NCBI RefSeq assembly: GCF_000379105.1
Contig: NZ_KB900609.1
Coordinates: 2,738,674 to 2,802,673, forward strand
Direction: 5' to 3'
DNA from: Methylobacterium sp. WSM2598
Lineage (GTDB): Bacteria > Pseudomonadota > Alphaproteobacteria > Rhizobiales > Beijerinckiaceae
Length of the DNA: 64,000 bases
Part shown: piece after piece, positions 40,894 to 48,364 of the stretch
Layout: each line of letters begins with the position of its first letter
Numbering within the stretch: the first letter of the stretch is position 1
The notes under the pieces: model-generated
Databases searched by the model: none
Told to the model about the DNA's origin: nothing
The model's input: the letters and a program-made list of their open reading frames with translations, nothing else
Translations under genes and position numbers: made by a program

Positions 40894-42219
40894 TCACAGC
40901 ATCCCGAGCAGCCGCGGCAGCCCCAGCGACAGGGCCGGCACGTAGGTGACGATGACGAGGAAGACCAGCATCGTCAGCAGCCAGGGCCAGACCGCGACGG
41001 TGAGTTCGGTGATGCCCATCTTGGTGATGCCCGAGGCCACGTAGAGGTTCAGCCCCACCGGCGGGTGGCACATGCCGACCTCCATGTTGACCACGATCAG
41101 GATGCCGAAATGGACCGGGTCGATGCCGAGCTTGGCGGCGATGGGGAACAGGATCGGCGCCATGATCAGCACGATGGAGGAGGGCTCCATCACGTTCCCG
41201 GCGACGAGCAGCAGCACGTTCACGATGAGCAGGAACACCACCCAGCCGAGGCCGGCCTGGGTGATCCAGCCGGCCATGGCCTGCGGGATCTGCTCGCTCG
41301 TCATCAGGAACGAGAACAGCACCGCATTGGTGATGATGTAGAGCAGCATCGCGCTCATGTTGGCGGAATCGAGCAGCACCCGCGGCACGTCGCGCCAGGT
41401 CAGGTCGCGGTAGACGAAGACCGCGATCACGAAGGCGTAGACGGCGCTGACCGCCGCCGCCTCGGTGGGCGTGAAGGCGCCCGTGTAGATGCCGCCGAGC
41501 ACCAGCACGATGAGCAGCAGCCCCCAGAGGGACTTGCGGAAGGCCACGAAGCGCTCGCGCCAGGAGGCGCGGGGCAGGCGCGGGTAGTCGTTCCGGCGGG
41601 CGCGGTACCACGTGGTGAGGCCGAGCAGGCCCGCCAGCATCAGCCCCGGCACCACGCCGGCCACGAACAGCGTCGAGATCGAGGCCGAGGAGACCCGGTT
41701 GCCGTCCGGCCCGAACACCACGGCGCCGCTCGTCGCCACCGAGTACATCACCATGACGATCGAGGGCGGGATCAGGATGCCGAGCGCCCCCGAGGTGGTG
41801 ATCACGCCCGCGCCGAACTTCTTGGGGAATCCCTGCGCCACCATGGCGGGCAGGATGATCGAGCCGATCGCCACCACGGTCGCGGGGCTCGATCCCGAGA
41901 TCGCCGCGAAGAGCGCGCAGGCCATCACGCCCGCGAGGCCGAGCCCCCCGTACCAGTGGCCGACCATCGCGGTGGCGAAGTTGATCATCCGCCGGGCGAC
42001 GCCGCCATGGGTGAGGAAGTTGCCCGACAGGATGAAGAACGGGATCGCCATGATCTCGAAGTTCTCGATCCCGGTGAACAGCTTGAGCGCCACCGCCTCG
42101 ATCGGCACGCTCGTCATCACGAACAGGAAGGTGAGCACCGAGAGGCCGAGCGCGATCGAGATCGGCATGCCGGTGAGCATCAGGGCGACGAGGAGCCCGA
42201 AGATGATGGCGGCGTTCAT
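40894..42219 (-). CDS. dctM: TRAP transporter large permease
   Basis: A 441-residue DctM-type permease with about 12 membrane segments: 'MLTGMPISIALGLSVLTFLF', 'IMAIPFFILSGNFLTHGGVA', 'ISGSSPATVVAIGSIILPAM', 'TTSGALGILIPPSIVMVMYS' and 'MEVGMCHPPVGLNLYVASGI'. It uses a Na+ gradient to import the organic acid captured by DctP. The ATG at 42217-42219 overlaps the dctQ stop (ATGA), so the two subunits are translationally coupled. The stop codon is immediately followed by the truncated TadE-like gene. Confidence 0.95.
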   Translation of the reverse strand: MNAAIIFGLLVALMLTGMPISIALGLSVLTFLFVMTSVPIEAVALKLFTGIENFEIMAIPFFILSGNFLTHGGVARRMINFATAMVGHWYGGLGLAGVMACALFAAISGSSPATVVAIGSIILPAMVAQGFPKKFGAGVITTSGALGILIPPSIVMVMYSVATSGAVVFGPDGNRVSSASISTLFVAGVVPGLMLAGLLGLTTWYRARRNDYPRLPRASWRERFVAFRKSLWGLLLIVLVLGGIYTGAFTPTEAAAVSAVYAFVIAVFVYRDLTWRDVPRVLLDSANMSAMLLYIITNAVLFSFLMTSEQIPQAMAGWITQAGLGWVVFLLIVNVLLLVAGNVMEPSSIVLIMAPILFPIAAKLGIDPVHFGILIVVNMEVGMCHPPVGLNLYVASGITKMGITELTVAVWPWLLTMLVFLVIVTYVPALSLGLPRLLGML

Positions 42220-42803
42220 CGCGCGCGCTCCTCGGCGGCGAGGTCGCGGGCGGCCTGCGGGCTCTCGACCACGCCCTCGACGTGCCCCGGATCGTGGTGG
42301 GGCAATTCGCCCGTGCGCCCGAAGTGCCACGCCACCTGCAGGAAGCGGAAGCACATCAGGTAGGAGCCGAGCGGGATGGCGAGGTAGACGATCCAGCTCG
42401 GGATCTCGAGATCGGGCGAGGTCTGGTCGGTGTCGACGAGGCCGAGCACGAATTTCAGGCCCATCGTGCCGATGGTCGCGGTGAACAGCGCCCCGCAGAG
42501 CAGCCCGAACAGGATCACCCGGTGGCGCAGGCCCGGGGCGAGCCGGTTGACCAGGACGTCGACCCCGACGTGGATCCCGGTGCGCACGCCGTAGGCGGCG
42601 CCGAACTTCGCCATCCACACGAACATGTAGATGCAGAGTTCCTGCGCCCAGGAGAGGTGGATCGCCGAGGTGAGCGGGAACAGGGCCGGGATTCCGGAGG
42701 CGTAGCGGTGGACGACGGCGACGAAGATGAGCAGCGTCGCGGCGGCCATCAGGCTCGCGATCAGGATCTCTTCCAGGCGGTCGAGGACGCGCAGCAGGAT
42801 CAT
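42216..42803 (-). CDS. dctQ: TRAP transporter small permease
   Basis: A 195-residue DctQ subunit with four membrane helices: 'ASLMAAATLLIFVAVVHRYA', 'LSWAQELCIYMFVWMAKFGA' (conserved E in 'AQEL'), 'GVRTGIHVGVDVLVNRL' and 'WIVYLAIPLGSYLMCFRFLQ'. It forms the membrane complex with DctM. ATG 42803 is the start that puts the first helix at the right place; a longer frame to 42971 is shadow. Downstream overlap with dctM is four bases; the gap to dctP is 290 bp. Confidence 0.92.
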   Translation of the reverse strand: MILLRVLDRLEEILIASLMAAATLLIFVAVVHRYASGIPALFPLTSAIHLSWAQELCIYMFVWMAKFGAAYGVRTGIHVGVDVLVNRLAPGLRHRVILFGLLCGALFTATIGTMGLKFVLGLVDTDQTSPDLEIPSWIVYLAIPLGSYLMCFRFLQVAWHFGRTGELPHHDPGHVEGVVESPQAARDLAAEERAR

Positions 42804-42958
42804 GCGGGGGTACCGGGGCGGGGCGTCCGGCGCGGGACCTCCCCGGAGGAGAGGCCCCGCGCCGCGCGGGAGGGAGCGCGGAGGGCGGCGAGAGCAGGCT
42901 TCGCTCGGAGCGAGACCGGAAGCCCGCTCCAGGTCTTGGCGTGTGCCGCATTTCCTAG

Positions 42959-42981
42959 GCTGAACCGGCATCCACGTCAGC
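42959..42981 (+). repeat. Conserved-loop hairpin repeat, copy 2
   Basis: A 23-base hairpin with stem GCTGA/TCAGC and loop ACCGGCATCCACG, followed by GGGAAATGCTCT. It lies in the dctP-dctQ gap and would form in the dctPQM transcript as well as on the plus strand. Its loop pattern, but not the stem, is shared with copies 1, 3 and 4. Confidence 0.7.
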
Positions 42982-43060
42982 GGGAAATGCTCTGGAGCAG
43001 CGCCCGATCACGGTGCCATCGGACGCGGCTCTCGGTCTTTGATTTCGGCGCACCGTCTTC

Positions 43061-43083
43061 GACGAACCGGCATCCGCTTCGTC
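43061..43083 (+). repeat. Conserved-loop hairpin repeat, copy 3
   Basis: A 23-base hairpin with stem GACGAA/TTCGTC and loop CCGGCATCCGC, followed by GGACAATGCTCT, ending 11 bp before the dctP stop codon. It is exactly 102 bp from copy 2 in the same orientation. As a stem-loop right behind dctP it could stabilise the dctP message or reduce read-through into dctQM. Confidence 0.7.
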
Positions 43084-43093
43084 GGACAATGCT

Positions 43094-44134
43094 CTACTGC
43101 GTGCGCGCCTCGCGCTGGAACTCCTCGATCACGTCCTTGCCGACGCGCTTGGTCATCTCGGCCGTGACCGGCTCGAGGGCCTTGCGCCAGGCCGCCTTCT
43201 CCTCGTCGGTCAGGGTCAGGAAGGTGATCTTGCCGGACTTCCGCATCTCCTCCAGGGCATCGGCATTGTCCCGGCCCGCGACCTCGTTGGCGTAGGCCGT
43301 CGCCTCCGCCATCGCCTTCTCGAGCTGGCCGCGCACCTCCGGCGGCAGGCCGTCCCAGAATTTCTTGTTCGTGATCACCGCGTAGCCGATATAGCCGTGG
43401 TCGGAGAGGGTCGCGTATTTCTGCACCTCGTGGTGCTTCTGCGTGTACATGTTCGAGGGCGTGTTCTCGGACCCGTCCACCACGCCGGTCTGCATGCCCT
43501 GATAGACTTCCGAGAAGGCCATCACCTGGGGAATCGCCCCGAGCGCGCGGAACTGCGCCTCCAGCACCTTGGAGGACTGGATGCGCATCTTGAGGCCGCG
43601 GAAATCCGCGGGGAGCCGCAGCGGCTTGTTGGCGCTCATGATCTTGAAGCCGTTGTCCCAGTAGGCGAGGCCGGTGATGCCCTTGGTCTCGAGCTTCTCG
43701 AACAGGCGCCGGCCGAGCGGCCCCTCGGTCACGCGCCGCAGGGCCGCCTTGTCGGGCAGGATGTAGGGCAGGTCGAAGACCTCGAACTCCTTCGCGCCGA
43801 GCGGCCCGAACTTCGCCAGCGAGGGCGCCAGCATCTGCACGGCGCCGAGCTGCAGCGCCTCGACCTCCTCCTTGTCCTTGAACAGCTGCGAGTTCGGGTA
43901 GACTTCGACCTTGACCTTTCCGCCGGTATATTTCTCGGCCAGTTCCTTGAACTTGTCGGCGCCGCGACCCTTGGGCGTGTCGGGAGCGGTGACGTGGCTG
44001 AACTTGAGGACGATCGGGCCCTGCGCGAGGGCTTGCCCCCCGAGCAGGGTTTGGCCCCCGAGCAGCGCGAGCGCGGCCGCGGCGCAGAGCGCGCGACGGG
44101 AGAGGGGCCGCAGGCGGCCGTCGGTGCGGGACAT
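43094..44134 (-). CDS. dctP: TRAP transporter substrate-binding protein
   Basis: A 346-residue periplasmic DctP protein with a signal peptide (after 'RRALCAAAALALLGG', cleavage at about 38, 'ALAQG'). Core motifs: 'IVLKFSHVTAPDTPKGRGAD', 'VKVEVYPNSQLFKDKEEVEA', the carboxylate-binding Arg in 'RGLKMRIQSSKVLEAQFRAL', 'EVYQGMQTGVVDGSENTPSN'. These match the C4-dicarboxylate/2-oxo-acid branch. It is the first gene of dctPQM, and the following catabolic genes on the same strand lie just upstream (to the right). Confidence 0.93.
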   Translation of the reverse strand: MSRTDGRLRPLSRRALCAAAALALLGGQTLLGGQALAQGPIVLKFSHVTAPDTPKGRGADKFKELAEKYTGGKVKVEVYPNSQLFKDKEEVEALQLGAVQMLAPSLAKFGPLGAKEFEVFDLPYILPDKAALRRVTEGPLGRRLFEKLETKGITGLAYWDNGFKIMSANKPLRLPADFRGLKMRIQSSKVLEAQFRALGAIPQVMAFSEVYQGMQTGVVDGSENTPSNMYTQKHHEVQKYATLSDHGYIGYAVITNKKFWDGLPPEVRGQLEKAMAEATAYANEVAGRDNADALEEMRKSGKITFLTLTDEEKAAWRKALEPVTAEMTKRVGKDVIEEFQREARTQ

Positions 44135-44236
44135 GGCGTTTCCTCGTCGATCGGCCGATTTCCGGCCTGTTCTGGCGCCCGACCCTGGCAGGGGCGGTGC
44201 GACGACGCAATGCGACGATCGCTCAAGGCCCCCGCG

Positions 44237-45076
44237 TCAGGCGGAGGCCTCCATGCAGGGGCGGCCGTCCGCGTCGGCGGTGAGGCCGGAGAAGCCCCCC
44301 GCCGCGCGGCGCCCCTCCACCCGGAAGGTCCGGCCGGCGATCAGGGGCGCCACGCCGCGGTAGCGGAAGCGGCCCGGCACCCGCCCGAGCAGCGTCGCCG
44401 CGAGGTTGAGGAGCAGACTCGCCTGCAGCGGCCCGTGCACGACGAGGCCCGGATAGCCCTCGACCCGCGTCGCGTAGGGGTGATCGTAGTGGAAGCGGTG
44501 ACCGTTGAAGGTCATGGCCGAGTAGCGGAACAGCAGCACCGGCGAGGCCTCGACCGCCCAGGCGAGGTCGGGCGGGGGCAGCGCCGGAGCGGGCGGCGGC
44601 GCGGCCGGCTCGCCGGGCCGGGCCGCCTCCCGGTAGACGATGTCCTGCCGCTCGCGGATCGCCACGCCGCTCGGCGTCTCGTAATCGTGCCGCACGGTGA
44701 CGAAGCAGAGGCCCCCGCTGCGGCCCTCCTTGAAGGCGACGTCCGCCACCGTCTCGCGGCGGACCACGCGGTCGCCGAGGCGCAGGGGCGCCAGCGTCTC
44801 GACCTCGCCCCCCGCCCACATCCGGCGCGGCAGCGGCACCGGGGGCAGGAAGCCGCCCTTGGCGGCGTGGCCGTCCGGCCCGAGCGTGCCGGCCTCCGGC
44901 GTCTCGGGGGCGAGGCACCAGTGCAGGGCGAGGGGTGCCTCCCCCTCCCCCACCGCGGCGAGGTGCGGCGCGAGGGTCGCCCGGTACTCCGCCGCGAGGC
45001 GGGGCGTGACGAGGTCCTCGACGACCCGGGTGCGGCCGATCCAGCCGCGCAGGTGATCGAGGGCGGCGGCGTCCAT
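44237..45076 (-). CDS. HTD2-type (FAS1-like) acyl-CoA hydratase/dehydratase
   Basis: A 279-residue double hot-dog protein of the HTD2/mesaconyl-C4-CoA hydratase group. The N-terminal half has 'LALHWCLAPETPEAGTLGPD' and 'PRRMWAGGEVETLAPLRLGD'; the C-terminal half has the catalytic region 'SAMTFNGHRFHYDHPYATRV' and 'GYPGLVVHGPLQASLLLNLA'. Members hydrate mesaconyl-, itaconyl- or related unsaturated dicarboxyl-CoA esters. The ATG overlaps the dehydrogenase stop (TGATG), so it is co-translated with it. Together with the CaiB transferase and TRAP genes it suggests uptake and CoA activation of a C4 or C5 dicarboxylate. Confidence 0.82.
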   Translation of the reverse strand: MDAAALDHLRGWIGRTRVVEDLVTPRLAAEYRATLAPHLAAVGEGEAPLALHWCLAPETPEAGTLGPDGHAAKGGFLPPVPLPRRMWAGGEVETLAPLRLGDRVVRRETVADVAFKEGRSGGLCFVTVRHDYETPSGVAIRERQDIVYREAARPGEPAAPPPAPALPPPDLAWAVEASPVLLFRYSAMTFNGHRFHYDHPYATRVEGYPGLVVHGPLQASLLLNLAATLLGRVPGRFRYRGVAPLIAGRTFRVEGRRAAGGFSGLTADADGRPCMEASA

Positions 45077-46230
45077 CAGTAGGACCGCGGCAGGCCGAGC
45101 ACGTGCTCGGCGAGGTAGGACAGGATCAGGTTCGTGGAGATCGGCGCCACTTGGTAGAGGCGCGTCTCGCGGAACTTGCGCTCGACGTCGTACTCCTCCG
45201 CGAAGCCGAAGCCGCCATGGGTCTGGATACAGGCATTCGCGGCCTCGAAGGAGGCGTCGGCCGCCAGCATCTTGGCCATGTTCGCCTCCGGACCCGGATT
45301 GGCGCCGGCCTCGTAGAGCCGCAGGGCCTCGCGCACCATCAGCTCGGCGGCCCGCATGCGGGCGTAGGCGGCGGCGATCGGGAACTGCACGCCCTGGTTC
45401 TGGCCGATCGGCCGGCCGAACACCCGCCGCTCCCGCGCGTAGGCGCCGGCCTTGGCGATGAACCACTTGGCGTCGCCGACGCATTCGGCCGCGATCAGGA
45501 TCCGCTCCGCGTTCATGCCCGAGAGGATGTAGCGGAAGCCCCGGCCCTCCTCGCCGACCAAATTCTCGGCCGGCACGCGCAGGTCGTCGAAGAAGACCTC
45601 CGTGGTGGCGTGGTTCATCATCGTGCGGATGGGCCGGATGGTGAGGCCGCGCCCGAGCGCCTCGCGCATGTCGACGAGGAGGACGGAGAGCCCCTCGGTG
45701 CGCTTGCCGCCCTCGGGCACCGGGGCGGTGCGGGCAAGGAGCAGCATCAGGTCTGAGTGCTCGGCCCGGCTCGTCCAGATCTTCTGGCCGTTGACGACGA
45801 AGTGGTCGCCCTCGCGCCGCGCCGTGGTCTTGAGGGCCGCCGTGTCGGTGCCGCTCGTCGGCTCGGTGACGCCGAAGGCCTGCAGCCGCAGGCGGCCCTC
45901 GGCGATGCCCGGCAGGGTGCGCCGCTTCTGCGCCTCGGAGCCGTGCCGCAGCAGCGTGCCCATCGTGTACATCTGGGCGTGGCAGGCGCCGCCGTTGCAG
46001 CCGGCGCGCTGGATCTCCTCCAGCACCGCCGCGGCGGCCGAGAGCGGCAGCCCCGCGCCGCCATACTCCTCGGGGATCAGCACCGAGAGGTAGCCGGCCT
46101 CGGTCAGCGCGGCCACGAACTCGGTCGGATAGGCCATCTCCCGGTCCAGGGCGCGCCAGTACTCGCCGGGGAAGCGGGCGCAGAGCTTGGCGACCGCCTC
46201 GCGGATCTCCGGATAGGTCTCCTCGGTCAT
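45076..46230 (-). CDS. Acyl-CoA dehydrogenase
   Basis: A 384-residue flavin dehydrogenase: 'GYLSVLIPEEYGGAGLPLSA', 'AFGVTEPTSGTDTAALKTTA' (FAD/substrate loop), 'VNGQKIWTSRAEHSDLMLLL', 'FGRPIGQNQGVQFPIAAAYA' and 'QTHGGFGFAEEYDVERKFRE'. At the position of the medium-chain catalytic Glu (YEGT) it reads 'YQVAPIST', while 'SGMNAERILIA' offers a Glu where isovaleryl-CoA dehydrogenase keeps its base. ATG 46230 has GGGAG upstream. It is coupled to the hydratase gene and lies behind the CaiB gene. Confidence 0.9.
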   Translation of the reverse strand: MTEETYPEIREAVAKLCARFPGEYWRALDREMAYPTEFVAALTEAGYLSVLIPEEYGGAGLPLSAAAAVLEEIQRAGCNGGACHAQMYTMGTLLRHGSEAQKRRTLPGIAEGRLRLQAFGVTEPTSGTDTAALKTTARREGDHFVVNGQKIWTSRAEHSDLMLLLARTAPVPEGGKRTEGLSVLLVDMREALGRGLTIRPIRTMMNHATTEVFFDDLRVPAENLVGEEGRGFRYILSGMNAERILIAAECVGDAKWFIAKAGAYARERRVFGRPIGQNQGVQFPIAAAYARMRAAELMVREALRLYEAGANPGPEANMAKMLAADASFEAANACIQTHGGFGFAEEYDVERKFRETRLYQVAPISTNLILSYLAEHVLGLPRSY

Positions 46231-46248
46231 CGGCACTCCCGCGGGGTG

Positions 46249-46284
46249 ATGGGCCAGTTCATGGGCCAGTTCATGGGCCAGTTT
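46249..46284. repeat. 12-bp tandem repeat at the CoA-transferase 3' end
   Basis: Three consecutive copies of ATGGGCCAGTTC (46249-46260, 46261-46272, 46273-46284, the last ending TTT). The array runs over the stop codon of the CaiB gene into the short gap before the acyl-CoA dehydrogenase gene, and could vary by slippage. Confidence 0.85.
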
Positions 46285-47473
46285 CCGGGCGCCCGATCCC
46301 GGTCGCGCCGGGGCCGGGACGGCCGCGGGCGGCGGCGCCGAACGCGGCCCGGATGGCGGCCCCGTGGGCGCCGATCGCCGGCACCGGCCCGAGGGGCCGG
46401 GCGCGGCCGTCGATCAGCGCCGGGGGCGCCACGATCAGGGCCGTCCCCGCCGGCGTCTCGACCGCGACGCGCCGCAGGGCCGGGTGGGCGACGAGGTCGG
46501 CGAGTTCGTTGACGAAGCCGTAGGCGGTGCCGCTCGCGCGCAGCCGCGCCGCCGCCTCGTCGCGGGTGAGGGCCGCGAAGGCCCGCGCCACCCTCGCATC
46601 CACCGCCGGCCGGTTCGCGACCCGGACCGTGTTCGACTGGAAGCCCTCCCGGCCCGGCAGGTCCGGCTCCCCGAGCAGGCCGGCGCAGAAGGCGGCCCAC
46701 TCGCGCTCGTTCTGGATCGAGATCAGCACCAGGCCGTCATCGGCGGTGCGGAACGCCCCGTAGGGGCAGATCGACGGATGGGCGAGGCCGACCCGCTGCG
46801 GCGCCCGGCCGGTGCCCTCGTAGTAGAGGAGCGGCACGTTCATCCAGTCGGCCATGCCGTCGAACAGGCTCACTTCGAGCGCCGCGCCGCGCCCACTGCG
46901 CTCGCGGCCGATCAGCGCCTCCAGCACGGCGGCGTGGGCGGCCATGCCGCAGGCGATGTCGCAGACCGAGACGCCGACCCGGCCGGGCCCGGCTGGGTGG
47001 CCCGTGATGGCGGCGAGCCCGCTCTCGGCCTGGACCAGGAGGTCGTAGGCCTTCATCTGCGCGTAGGCGTGGCCGCTGCCGTAGCCGGTGATGTCGAGGG
47101 TGATCAGGCGGGGATGGCGCGCCCGCAGGGCGCCCGCGCCGAACCCGGCCCGGGCCGCGGCGCCCGGGGCGAGGTTCTGGATGAACACGTCCGCCTCGGC
47201 CAGGATGGCGTGCAGGAGCGCGGCGTCGTCCGGGTCCTTGATGTCGGCGACGAGGCTCTCCTTGCCCCGGTTGAGCCAGACGAAGTAGGTCGAGAGCCCG
47301 TTCACGGCGTCGTCGTAGCCGCGGGCGAAGTCGCCCTCCGGCCGCTCGACCTTGATCACCCGGGCGCCGGCATCCGCCAGCCGCGACGAGCAGTAGGGCG
47401 CCGCCACCGCCTGTTCGAGCGCCAGCACCGTGATCCCGGTGAGCGGGCGGGCGCCCGTTCCGTCCTCCGTCAT
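46271..47473 (-). CDS. CaiB/BaiF family (class III) CoA-transferase
   Basis: A 400-residue class III CoA-transferase: 'GITVLALEQAVAAPYCSSRL', 'GARVIKVERPEGDFARGYDD', 'YFVWLNRGKESLVADIKDPD', 'VFIQNLAPGAAARAGFGAGA', the catalytic Asp in 'GVSVCDIACGMAAHAAV' (about 170) and 'SLFDGMADWMNVPLLYY'. It moves CoA between carboxylic acids, or within mesaconyl-CoA in Chloroflexus. First gene of the minus-strand catabolic set; the stop lies within the 12-bp repeat. Its acid substrate is likely what the TRAP system imports, as an inference. Confidence 0.9.
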   Translation of the reverse strand: MTEDGTGARPLTGITVLALEQAVAAPYCSSRLADAGARVIKVERPEGDFARGYDDAVNGLSTYFVWLNRGKESLVADIKDPDDAALLHAILAEADVFIQNLAPGAAARAGFGAGALRARHPRLITLDITGYGSGHAYAQMKAYDLLVQAESGLAAITGHPAGPGRVGVSVCDIACGMAAHAAVLEALIGRERSGRGAALEVSLFDGMADWMNVPLLYYEGTGRAPQRVGLAHPSICPYGAFRTADDGLVLISIQNEREWAAFCAGLLGEPDLPGREGFQSNTVRVANRPAVDARVARAFAALTRDEAAARLRASGTAYGFVNELADLVAHPALRRVAVETPAGTALIVAPPALIDGRARPLGPVPAIGAHGAAIRAAFGAAARGRPGPGATGIGRPETGP

Positions 47474-47534
47474 CGCGCCTCCCGCCGCGTCGTGGGGCGG
47501 GACCATGCGACGGCGCGCGGCGCCTGTCCAATCC

Positions 47535-47732
47535 TCAGCGGCAGGAGGCGATGTCGCCGGTCGGCAGGATCTCGCAGGGGTCGGGCGCCTCCGCCCGGGG
47601 CGGGAGCCGGGCGGGGCCGCCGCGGGGATGCGGCGCGCCGAGCCCGCGGGCGCTGGAGAAGCCGATCGCCAGCGCGATCAGCGCCAGGCAGGCGAGCCAT
47701 CCGAGGCGGAACACGAACATCATGTTGGGCAT
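47535..47732 (-). CDS. Small single-pass membrane protein
   Basis: A 65-residue protein with one membrane helix at the N-terminus ('VFRLGWLACLALIALAIGFS', about 7-26) and a Pro/Arg-rich tail carrying two cysteines ('DPCEILPTGDIASCR'). The tail would be periplasmic if the N-terminus stays inside. ATG 47730-47732 is preceded by GGAGACCCGTC. It sits in a pair with another tiny gene upstream on the same strand. Not a family I recognise. Confidence 0.5.
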   Translation of the reverse strand: MPNMMFVFRLGWLACLALIALAIGFSSARGLGAPHPRGGPARLPPRAEAPDPCEILPTGDIASCR

Positions 47733-47757
47733 GACGGGTCTCCGGGTCGGGACAGGT

Positions 47758-47937
47758 CTACTCGGCGGGGACGGCGGTCGCGCCGGCGGCCCGCGGCAGG
47801 GCGGGGCGGGCGGGCGCGAGGCCGTGGCAGGGCCGGGGCAGGCGGCCGGGAGCGCCCGCCGCCGCGAGGCCCCGCAGGGCGTCGGGGGCGGGGTGGCGGT
47901 CCGGTTCGCTCGGCCCGTGGGCCGCATCCATCGACAT
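47758..47937 (-). CDS. Small hypothetical protein with strong ribosome site
   Basis: A 59-residue Pro/Ala/His-rich protein starting at ATG 47935-47937, preceded by GGGAGGAG at ideal spacing, which is the main reason to accept it. No membrane helix or known domain. It is followed 25 bp downstream by the small membrane protein, suggesting a two-gene unit. A GC-rich shadow frame cannot be fully excluded. Confidence 0.4.
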   Translation of the reverse strand: MSMDAAHGPSEPDRHPAPDALRGLAAAGAPGRLPRPCHGLAPARPALPRAAGATAVPAE

Positions 47938-48364
47938 CCCGTCTCCTCCCGGTCGGGGCGGCGTCGCTGGAATCCTCCCTGGTAACCGTCGAGCGACCGC
48001 GATACCTGCAATCTTGCCTCGCAACGCAAGATCTATTGCGCAATACACTTGCGAAAGAGACCAGATCGACCCGAGAATGATCAGCTCAACTGGGATTCGA
48101 AGTGGCAGGCGCGATCGCTCGGCGGTCTTTATCGGTGTTGTGCGGAGTTATAGAGAAATGTGACTGCTATTCCATCCTCCGAATGGAGGAGGGTCCGGCG
48201 GGGCGGGTCCGGGCACCGCCGGCCCCGCCCGAACGCCCGCCCGATGCCCGAGCGAAGCGCCCCCGCATCATTTCGTCGCCGAACCGGTGACCCCTTCGGC
48301 GAATGATGCTTAACTCCGATCCAAGTGCTCGCCGAGAGGGCACACTCAGACGAGGAGGCGTCAC
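47938..48364. other. Intergenic region upstream of the EF-G-like gene
   Basis: A 427-bp divergent gap. The part from about 47990 to 48180 is clearly less GC-rich than its surroundings (for example 'AAGATCTATTGCGCAATACA' and 'AGTTATAGAGAAATGTGACT') and probably holds promoters for the small genes on the left and the EF-G-like gene on the right. It also contains an 8-bp-stem hairpin at 48276-48302, listed separately. No gene seen. Confidence 0.5.
48276..48302 (+). repeat. Conserved-loop hairpin repeat, copy 4
   Basis: Stem TCGCCGAA/TTCGGCGA (8 bp) around loop CCGGTGACCCC, followed by ATGATGCTTAA. The 23-base core is 48278-48300. It lies about 60 bp before the GTG of the EF-G-like gene, so it may be in that gene's leader. 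Shares the loop pattern with copies 1 to 3. Confidence 0.7.

Noticed and set aside
40472..41611. 379-codon minus-strand frame through dctM and the tad remnants
   Set aside because: Shadow of dctM; the real dctM frame has the full TRAP signature.
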